Source: Cryphonectria parasitica EP155 (taxonomy: Eukaryota; Ascomycota; Sordariomycetes; Diaporthales; Cryphonectriaceae). Taken from it: DNA of 64,000 bases. Made by a program: the position numbers and the translations under genes. Under the pieces are notes generated by a model, which worked only from the letters and a program-made list of their open reading frames with translations, had not been told where the DNA came from and did not search any database. The first letter of the stretch is position 1. Every line of letters begins with the position of its first letter. The DNA is taken from NCBI RefSeq assembly GCF_011745365.1, contig NW_024468915.1:2458653-2522652 (forward strand), in the 5' to 3' direction. This document shows, piece by piece, positions 55,840 through 64,000 of the stretch.

Positions 55840-58800
55840 ATGGCAGACTCATTATCGCCGCGGCCAGATGGCCAGTCGCCCAATCCAGAGGCCGTCTCAT
55901 CACCAAATCCCCAAAGCACGTTCTCACCAAATCCAAATGCGCCTACGCCTAATCCCAACCTGCTCTCACCAAACCCAAACGCCTTCTCGCCCCGGCCTGA
56001 CTCCATGGTACCGCTCTCGCAGCCAGCCACAATCCGTATCGCAGACGACGTGCATCCCAAAGATCTACGGCTCTCCGAGTCCGAGTCGCGATTCCGGCCG
56101 CTGACGAGAACCGACACGACGGCGCTTGCGGGCGGTATCTACTCGACGCGCGCTCTCTCGCGGGCGACGACCCAGCGCAGCATCTCGCTCGACAGGCACC
56201 GCACCGACGCGTTCGAGGAGGAGGGCGACAACTGGCGGGAGAGCGAGAAGCCCAAGGTCAAGCAGATCTACAAGGGCACCACTCTGCTCTGGCTGGCGTA
56301 CCAGTCTGTCGGCGCCATCTATGGCGATATCGGCACCAGTCCTCTCTACGTTTTCTCGTCAACCTTCACCAAGGACCCGGACTATGACTCTGTGATCCAG
56401 GTGCTGTCGCTGGTTTTGTGGTCCATGTCGATCATGGTTACATTCAAATATGTCTTTATCATTCTTCGCGCGGATAACGAGGGCGAGGGTGGCACGTTCA
56501 GCTGCTACTCTCTCCTCACTCGATTTGTAAGCTTTCCTCTTTTATTCTCTGACGGGATTTATTGTTGTTTTTGTTATTATTCTTTCCCTGGACTGACACG
56601 ACACGCTTCTTCTTCTTCTTAGGCAAACCTTACAGAGCGCGATCCTCGCGAGGCGCCATTGATTCACATGGAACGGCATCTGACAGGCAACTTGAGACCC
56701 GCAAATGGAAAGATCCGTTCGGCCATTGAAGAGAGCAGGTTCTTCCGAGGTCTCCTCAAGACAATTGGCGTCCTCGCGGTATCCATGGTCTTGTCCGATG
56801 GCGTCCTCACACCAGCGCAGTCGGTCCTCGGCGCCGTTCAGGGTCTCAACGTGGTCAAGCCTGATATCAGCAGCTCCACGGTTGTGGGCACGACCTGCGG
56901 CATCATTATCCTGCTCTTTGCGATCCAGCCGCTGGGCCTGTCTCGGCTGGCCAGCATCTTCGCCCCCATCGTCATCCTGTGGCTCGGGTTCAACGGCGGC
57001 TTTGGCATCTACAACCTCGTCAAGTACGACTATACCGTTCTCAAGGCCTTCAACCCTTACTACGCCTTCCAGTTCTTCATCGTGAACAAGACCGAGGGCT
57101 GGAAGATGCTGGGCGGTGTCCTGCTCTCCTTCACGGGTGTCGAGGCCTTGTTTGCTGACCTGGGTGCCTTCTCGATGAGGGCAATTCAGCTGAGCTGGAT
57201 GTGCTATACGTACCCGTGCCTGCTGCTGGCGTATACTGGACAGGCTGCGTACATCAGCGCGCACCCTGCGGCATGGTCAAACCCTTTCTACAACTCTGTG
57301 CCCCCTGGCATGCTGTACCCGAGTCTGGTTGTTGCGGTGCTGGCTGCGGTTGTTGCCTCGCAGGCCATCATCACAGCCACGTTCCAGGTAAGTTTCTTTG
57401 CTCGTAAAAAGAGAACCCGAACCTTCAATACTCAGATCTGAGCCTGTTTGCTAACCAACTGTGTTTCGTTGTCCACAGCTCATCAGCCAGATCATGAAGC
57501 TCTCGTACTGCCCGCAGGTCAAGGTTGTGCACACCTCCAAGACGTTCCACGGACAGCTCTACGTGCCCTTTCTGAACTGGCTCCTCATGATCGGCACCAT
57601 CCTGGTCACGGCCATCTACTCCAACACGACGCGCCTGGGGAACGCATACGGCGTGTGCGTCATGTTTGTCACCTTCTTCGACACGTGCATGGTCACCCTC
57701 GTGGCGCTCATCGTGTGGCGCATCTGGCCGTGGCTGGTCATCCTCCCCTGGCTCTTCTTTGTGCTGCACGACGGCCTGTACCTGTCCTCGGCGCTGAACA
57801 AAGTCCCCGACGGCGCGTGGTTCACCCTGACGCTGTCCGCCATCCTGGCCTCGCTGTTCTTGCTCTGGCGGTTTGGCAAGGAGAACCAGTGGAAGGCCGA
57901 GGCGGAGGACCGGTTCAAGCTCAACAACCTCGTCATGAAGGACGCCGAGGGCAAGCTGCGCCTGACGCCCAAGTGGGGCGGCGACCAGCTGTCGCAGATC
58001 CGCGGGCTGGGCATCTTCTTCGACAAGACGGGCGTCATGACGCCCTCCGTGTTTACGCAGTTTGCCTCCAAGCTGGTGGGCGTCATGGACGTGACCGTCT
58101 TCTTCCACCTGCACCCTGTCGAGGCGCCCACGGTGCCGGACGACCAGCGCTACTCCGTCTCCAAGTTCACCACCATCCCGGGCTGCTACCGCCTCGTGGT
58201 CAAGCACGGCTTCATGGACGAGGTCATCTCGCCCGATCTGGCGGCCCTCATCTACGAAAAAGTCCGCGCCTTCATCATCCGCCAGGCCCGCTCCGGCGAG
58301 GCCCTCCCCGACGGCGAGAGCGAAATCGACTCGGCCTCCAGCGCCATCGAGAACGTCGAGAGCCCCACCAACGACAACAGCCCGTCCACCGCCACCACCA
58401 CCAGCGCCGACGTCGCCGTCCTCAAGAACGGCATGCTCTCGCCAACCCACGTCCCTCTGCCGCAGACCCCCGCCGCCCCTCACACCCCCGCCATCTCCTT
58501 CACCCTCGACAACACCACCGCCACCGACGACTCCTCCTCGCCAGGCGAACGACGTGTGCCCGTCTCTCCGCCCTCCCCTGCGCCCCCTGAGAAGCAGCAG
58601 CTGCCTGTCGAGCTGCGCGATGAGGTCGTCGCTGCCGAGCTGGCCAGGCTCGACAGGGCGTATGCTGCCAAGATCATGTACGTCGTCGGCAAGGGCCAGA
58701 TGAAGATCCGTCCCGAGAGCAGGATCCTGAGGCGGGCGGTGCTGTCGCTGTTTCTGTGGATTCGGGAGAACACGCGGGGCAAGATTGCGAACTTGAGGCT

Positions 58801-58846
58801 GGCCCATGAGCGTGTGATGGAGGTGGGCTTTGTCAAGGATATATGA
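55840..58846 (+). CDS. HAK/KUP/KT-family high-affinity potassium transporter
   Basis: Three exons, 55840-56526, 56623-57387 and 57479-58846, all phase 0, give 939 aa. The ATG is the first in frame. A 150-residue cytosolic N-terminus has SPNP/TPNP repeats. The transporter core starts near 153 (TTLLWLAYQSVGAIYGDIGTSPLYVF), which contains the GDIGTSPLYV signature. FSCYSLLTRFANLTERD, MVLSDGVLTPAQSVLGAV and TFQLISQIMKLSYCPQVKVV also match the family. About 12 TM helices are expected in the plasma membrane, taking up K+ by proton symport as in Neurospora HAK1. The cytosolic C-terminus carries a Ser/Thr/Pro-rich insert of about 100 residues before the conserved end (LRRAVLSLFLWIRENTRGKI), likely a regulatory linker. 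Confidence 0.92.
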
Positions 58847-59244
58847 TGAGATGGAAAACATCACAGATCATTTGCTTGGTTGTGCAAGGGGTGGTTGTGT
58901 GATGGGCGGTGATGGCGTTTCTGTGCGTATTTGTATATGAAAGTTGAACAACAAAAGAGATAAAGAAGAGGATAAAATGGATTTGGAATGGGGCGCAATA
59001 GGGCTGCCAAGATGCATATATTGTATTGTATTGTATTGATACACATACATAACTTTTACGATCTAATGAATGATCCATCACAACAACCATTTTATTTCAT
59101 CAGTATCGAAATCGAGTGACCCAAATGGGGGGGAGGGGGTATCAAATTTTCAGTATGTTTCTTTTCTTTTCCCATTCCTCTTCTAATCATCCCATTTCTG
59201 TCTTTCTCTCTCTCTCCTCTTCTATTTGAAGCCACCCCCACTCA
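58847..59244. other. Convergent intergenic region (transporter / Rsa4)
   Basis: About 400 bp, AT-rich, with a short ATTGT repeat near 59022-59037. It presumably holds the 3' UTRs of both convergent genes. No gene is seen. Confidence 0.6.
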
Positions 59245-60928
59245 TCAGTTCCTCCATAACCTCACCGCCTTGTCCCTCCCACCACTGCCAACCTTTTGTC
59301 CATCCGGGCTCCAGTCCACAGCGTACACCTCATCGTCGTGGCCCGGTAAATCCTCGGCGAGCTTGCATGTCCGCACGTTCCAGACCTTGAGGGTGTTGTC
59401 CTTGGAACAGGTGACGAGGAGTCTGCTGTCGGCGGAGAAGGCGCACTGGTAGACGTGGGCGACGTGACCGCGGAGGGTATTGACGAATTTGCCGTCACTA
59501 ATTTTCTCTTAAAGTCAGCTTGTTGTTGTCAAGAGTGTGAAGGGTCGGGCCAAAAGAAAGACAAGAAAAAAAGAAAGGAAGAGAAGAGACGTACCGTCCT
59601 GACCACAGCTTTGTATGGTTGTCAAAGCCACAACTCGCAATGGCGCTGCCGTCGGGTGAGAAACACACGTGGTTCACCTGCTTCTGGTGGCCCAACATCC
59701 TCGCGACGGGCTTCTTGCCCGCGTTGACCGGATCCCACAGGAACATGGTGAAATCGTCACTGGCACTGACGACTCTCTCGACAATCTTGTCGCCCTGCTG
59801 CTGCTGCTGCTGCTGTGCCGCCGCCGCCTTCTCAAGCCTCTCCTTTGCCTTTTGCCTCTTGCCCTCGTCGGTGTCTGGAACATCCCTCGTGTGATCGTAG
59901 TAGCCTGTCCGCAGCACAAAGTCGGTCGAGAGGGCGAGGTGGTTGACCCAGTGCGCATGTGCCTTCAGCTCGTGCACCAGCGTTCCCTTGACGGCATCCC
60001 ACACGCGCACGCTCTTGTCGTGCGAGCCCGTGTAGATGGCGCCGGTCCCCTCACCCCCCACCCCCCACCGCACGCAGGTGACGCTCCCCTTGTGGCCGCT
60101 CAGCACATGCTCGGTCCGCCCTGTGTTGACCACCCACACGCGCACCGTGCTGTCCTTGCTCGCGCTTGCCAGCCTCGCGGTGCCGTCCCGCCACAGGTGG
60201 AAGGGCTCCCACGCCAGCTGCAGCGTCGGCTTGGTGTGGCCCTTGAACCCGTCCCCGATCTGTCGGCCCGAGAGCGGGTCCCACACGCGCACGGTGCCGT
60301 CCATGCTGCAGGTGGCCAGCCGTGACCCGTCGGGCGCCCACGACACACCCAGGACCCAGCCCGTGTGGCCCTTGAGGGTGTGCTTGGGCGTGCCGGTGTT
60401 GGTGTCCCATATGCGGGCGGTCTTGTCGCCAGAGCCGGTGGCGAGGAGGGAGGACGAGGCCGGGGAGAACTGGGCGCAGAGGATGGCCTCGCCGTGGCCT
60501 GGGATCTTGGCGGCGAGACGCGTGACGCTCTGGACCTTGAAGACGGCCTGGGGCTCGGCAGCGAGGGTGACAGTCGTCTCGAAGGGGTTCGTCACGCCGT
60601 GGCTTCGTAGGAGGGCCAGCAAGTCCGTCGGGTACTGGTCCACCACGATTTCGGTGCCGGGGATGTGGATTCTGAACCGGTACGGCAAGAAGTCCTCCCT
60701 GTCGCGGCCCAGGAGGGTGTTGAGGAGGAGGGACACATTCTTCTCGGAGGCGTCGGCGAGAGGGATCTCGATGGCGTCGGTCATCTGGGCGCCAGCGCTG
60801 TCGATGAAGCGGGCCTTGAAGGAGCCATTGTCCGGCGGTAGAATCGCGCTGATGTCGGCCTGGGTTGTGGTACGGGCGAGGTCTTCACGACGCTGCCGTT
60901 TTGAAGGCGGCGGGACCACGGTTGCCAT
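59245..60928 (-). CDS. RSA4: Ribosome assembly factor Rsa4 / Notchless (WD40)
   Basis: Two exons on the minus strand, 60928-59595 and 59497-59245, give 528 aa; the 97-nt intron (GTACGT ... TTAG) joins KLWSGR-DGKFVNTLRGHV. The length is close to the 515 aa of yeast Rsa4. The N-terminal NLE/ubiquitin-like domain (about 35-115) includes DREDFLPYRFRI, and an eight-bladed WD40 propeller follows with repeated GH ... WD units such as LKGHTGWVLGVSWAPDGS and LPGHDDEVYAVDWSPDGQ. In yeast the NLE domain binds the MIDAS domain of the AAA ATPase Rea1 to drive maturation and release of pre-60S ribosomes in the nucleus. A short Ala/Gln tract sits in a loop near residue 390. The assignment is strong from domain combination and length. 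Confidence 0.92.
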
Positions 60929-61777
60929 TCTTCTTGTGCTGTGGAAGGGTGAAGAGGAAAAGGAGGAGGAGGAGGAGGAGGGAGGAAAGTGAGAGACGAG
61001 GAGAAGGAGAGGGAGAAGGGAAGAACTAGCAAGAATAAAGGGAGGACAATGCAGTAGAAACTTGAAAAGGAACAACAAGTGTTGTGTGAATAAAGTGAGA
61101 GCTGGTTCCTTTTCCCTTCGAACTCTTCGAACTTGGGATGATCGAGTGTTTGATGGATGGTCACTTTCTAGGTACCAAATCGCAATCAGAGGAGATTCCA
61201 ACTTTTTTCTCTTATCCTTATCAATAACCCCTCGGCGTTCTGGAGAATCAGTGCAGGGGGGAACCTCGAGCCCGTCTAGCCCCTCTCCACAGGGGCAAGG
61301 TTGTGTCCCGCACCACCTGCAGCTAAGTGCTAGGGCACCTGGATAGGCTCGGCAGGTCACTGAGATTCAGCCCTACAGATCAACTAGGCTGAGTGGCTTC
61401 AGGGAACGTTCAACTCCATATATGATGGCCTCACTGTTCGGGATGGCTGAGTAAATGAACAAATACCTTGCAAAGGTGTAGAGTATATAAGTGAGAGAGA
61501 AACATCAATAAAGATCAGATCTTTTCCTGTAGTCTCTCATTTCTTCTTGTTTGCCCTAAACGCCACTGCGGTATCCAAATGAAATCCATCAGTCACAAAA
61601 CTTCAAGCAAACCAAAGAGAGCCCAAGAGAAATCCTCATGCACACAACTAACAACCACTAGATTTCATCCAGCGGCCCAAAGAAATCAAACAGATCGCCC
61701 AACGCCCTCAAAATGCATCCCTCATATCTTCCCATGCGCACACCGTGCTCAGGATCTCGTTGACCTCTACCATCATC
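60929..61777. other. Intergenic region
   Basis: About 850 bp between two minus-strand genes. The part next to 60928 is CT-rich on the minus strand, fitting the Rsa4 leader. A TATATAAG lies on the plus strand at about 61486 with no convincing gene after it. No other feature is seen. Confidence 0.55.
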
Positions 61778-62733
61778 TCATCGACCCCCTCGTCCGGCCC
61801 GCTCATCACGTCCAACCCCATTGTCGCCGTGGGAATAATACGAAGCTCGTCGCCGACCATAATACGTCTCAGCCTCACTGTCTATGTCTGCTAATGAATC
61901 CTCATCCTCCTCCTCGAGAACCCGCTGCTCCGTGTGCACGCTGCGGCTCCGCGTGCGGCCTCTCTCGACGGTGCTGGTGCTGCGAGAGCGGAAGGAGTCT
62001 GGACGGGAGCCAGTGCCCTCGCGGTGGTGGCTGCTGTGACGCGAGCTGTGACGCGAGCCGTAGCGCCCGCGGTCCTTCTCTGAGCCATCGAACTCGTCAC
62101 TCTTGGGCGTGTACTCGAGCTCGCCCTTGTACGGAGAAGGGAGGGCGTGCGCATAATAGTAATCCCTCTGGGCTTTGGCCGTGTCTACCTTTTTGGGACG
62201 CCGCCTCTCCGCCTCCTGTTTCTCCTCCCATTCCTCCACCGTGTACGCAGGGGGCGGGCCTCTCGACGACTGTCTCCTGTCTGCAGAGTGTGCCCGCCGG
62301 TGCGTTGTCCTCTTCTCGTCCGTATAGCTTGAACTCTTGTTGGTATACGTGTTGCGCCTGGTGACGCGCGCCTTGTCACGGTAGACCAGGTTGACATGCT
62401 CACGGATCTTGCGGAGCTCCATCACTGGGAAAACACGTCGGGTCAGCAGGTGGAACGATGGCTCGCCCGGGCTCTTTAGATGTCGAGGTACTACTTACTG
62501 TCCTTCTCTGCAAGTGCGCCCAGGAACCTGTCGTACCACTGGTCAAAGGTTCGTCGGTTCATGAGACCGTCCAGGTGGACAGATCGGAGGTCCTTGAGCA
62601 GTGCCCTGGCATACTGGTCCAGGCGCTTCTCTGCGTCCTTCTTCTTGATCATGCGCGACAGCTCCCATCCCGACTTGACAGCCGTCATGATACTGCCACA
62701 GGCAGCTATCGTGGTGATGGGTGGGAGAGGCAT
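61778..62733 (-). CDS. Fungal protein of unknown function with disordered RS-rich tail
   Basis: Two exons on the minus strand, 62733-62499 and 62424-61778, give 293 aa. The 74-nt intron (GTAAGT ... CCCAG) joins EKDM-MELRKIREHV in frame. Residues 1-105 look folded and helical (MTAVKSGWELSRMIKKKDAEKR, RALLKDLRSVHLDGLMNRRT, FDQWYDRFLGALAEKD). The rest is highly charged and disordered, rich in Arg, Ser, His and Tyr, with RHSSRHSSHHRE and RSRSTSTVERGRTRSRS stretches and an acidic cluster. I do not recognise a named domain. RS-like stretches occur in RNA-processing or phosphoregulated proteins, but no RNA-binding domain is present, so no function is assigned. Confidence 0.65.
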
Positions 62734-64000
62734 CTTGAGATGTCAAATCAAACCCTGGATTCTGGTGTGTTGAAGGAGGGAAACCAAATTGTATTGTGTC
62801 CCCAACGCGGAGGACGAGGACGATGAGCCCAGAATTGGCGGGAAAAAGAAAAGAAACCTATGACACACTCTCGACTGCAGACGGTAAAGGCTGGAAGGGG
62901 AATTGGGGGGTGAAGCCACACACCATGTATAAGAAGAGAACATGCAGCATCTGGAGCAGAAAGACAGCATCTAAGGTTTGGTTGAGAGTAAGCGGGCCTC
63001 GCCTGGAAGATATTCGAGGGCCCCCCGCAACAGCACCTCCGACCAGGAGAAAGGACCATATGCAGGTCTGTAGCACACCTTGACACAGCCAAGCAAGCCT
63101 CCTCCCCTGCTTCCTTCCCAGGCCAACTACATGGCGTTCTCTGCCGTTGTGGACAGCAGCTTGGTCGTTTTGTTTCGGTGGCCTGTCCTCGGGCCTGCCA
63201 CGTCGATTCGACAAAGAAGGATGGCACCAAGTGACAGAATATTTCCCTGGCCAACAAAGTGAGTCCAAAGTCATGCTGTCTCTTGCCGCCTCCGACTGGC
63301 CTGGTTGGCCGTCCGCCCGACGTCTCGGATCGGGTCTCCCAGGTCGCGGCCCAGCCCGGATGACACCAAACATTGATGATCATCCTTCCGCAGGGGCTGC
63401 TAAAAATAGGATCCACAACTTTTTGGATCGACGACAGCACTTCTTCAACTCTGCCAGTTGTACACAGTACTTTTGCTCTCTCTCTCTCTCTCTCTCTGCC
63501 TTTCTGTTTGTTTCGGCTGACGCTTTAGCCATCCAACCGACCGAACATGTTGTTTGGAGTTGTTGACCAGGTTTGCGGAGCGGTGAGACGAGAAGAGGTT
63601 CTGGGAATAAATAAGACCCACGTCTATTTGCTAACAGCCATGTGTGGAACACGGTCACACCGCAATCACTGGCAAACCGTAAGGACAGCCAGCCTGATCA
63701 TTTGCCGGCTTTGGATTTGTTCTGGCTGGGCGACTGAGGTTTGGAGGTTGCAGAGCTGAGTAGACCAGCCTTGGACCGCTCATATCGAAAAGAAAAGGAA
63801 CAGATTAGTAATGAACATGGCATCAATTGAGCCTATAGCCATATGTATCTTAATAAGTGCTGAATATTGCGAAGGTGCTAGCTGGGTGGAGGGCTGGTTG
63901 GGTCCCTTTTGGTGCCATGGCACATAGTACAGTATGTGCTGGAAAGGGGAAGGTCACTGTGGCTTCGGGGCTTTGGGGCCGAGGGGAGGGGGGGCTCGAG
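62734..64000. other. Terminal gene-free region
   Basis: About 1.27 kb. It should include the promoter of the preceding minus-strand gene. The overlapping ORFs at 62748-63440 (-), 62858-63373 (-) and 63147-63566 (+) lack motifs. A (CT)n run lies at 63476-63498. A gene could begin beyond the window. Confidence 0.5.
63476..63498. repeat. (CT)n microsatellite
   Basis: About 11 tandem CT units in the terminal intergenic region. Confidence 0.9.

Noticed and set aside
57425..58864. A 479-codon minus-strand open frame over the potassium transporter
   Set aside because: Antisense shadow of a well-supported exon, with Asp/Gly/Arg/Gln/His-biased composition and no motif.
61579..62364. A 261-codon plus-strand ORF 90 bp downstream of a TATATAAG
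   Set aside because: It is antisense to the two-exon minus-strand gene, rich in Cys/Pro/Arg as expected for a shadow frame, and shows no domain. The TATA-like site alone is weak support.

Overview
The window is a 64 kb stretch of nuclear chromosome from a filamentous ascomycete (Pezizomycotina, most likely a Sordariomycete). The evidence is short GT-AG introns (63-227 nt) with CTRAC-like branch points, GC-rich codon use, CT-rich leaders before start codons, and fungus-restricted families (HET, Clr5, DUF7025-AAA, DUF3716). I reconstructed 18 protein-coding genes and one weak small candidate. Exon joins were chosen by eye from splice signals, phase and family motifs. I recognised no tRNA, rRNA, CRISPR array or intact transposon.

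Layout. 1.0-6.3 kb holds conserved genes: a Kin4/KfsA-type kinase (+) and the beta subunit of geranylgeranyltransferase I (-). 6.9-20.8 kb looks like an accessory island. It has a DUF7025-AAA ATPase (-) divergent from a STAND/NLR-like protein with a degenerate P-loop (+), a PLC-like phosphodiesterase, a small Cys-rich DUF3716 protein, a gag-like remnant ORF, and a HET-domain gene (-). 22.0-34.6 kb holds a multi-TM protein, a dynamin-like GTPase, a CSC1/OSCA-type channel and the meiotic MutS homologue MSH4. 34.6-39.7 kb is mostly gene-free. 39.7-42.8 kb carries a Tsl1/Tps3-type trehalose synthase complex subunit with altered catalytic motifs in both halves. 42.8-49.7 kb is a 6.9 kb gene-free stretch leading to a Clr5-domain regulator. 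51.7-62.7 kb holds a branched-chain aminotransferase-like enzyme starting with a GC-AG intron, a HAK/KUP potassium transporter, the ribosome assembly factor Rsa4/Notchless, and a fungal protein of unknown function.

The genes do not form one biosynthetic cluster. Two loose themes emerge. One is an incompatibility or innate-immunity-like neighbourhood at 6.9-20.8 kb. The other is ion, osmotic and stress physiology (CSC1 channel, trehalose subunit, HAK transporter) spread over the right half. The most interesting points are the AAA/STAND divergent pair, with a decoy splice acceptor that would remove the whole NTPase half of the STAND-like protein, and the apparently non-catalytic trehalose protein.
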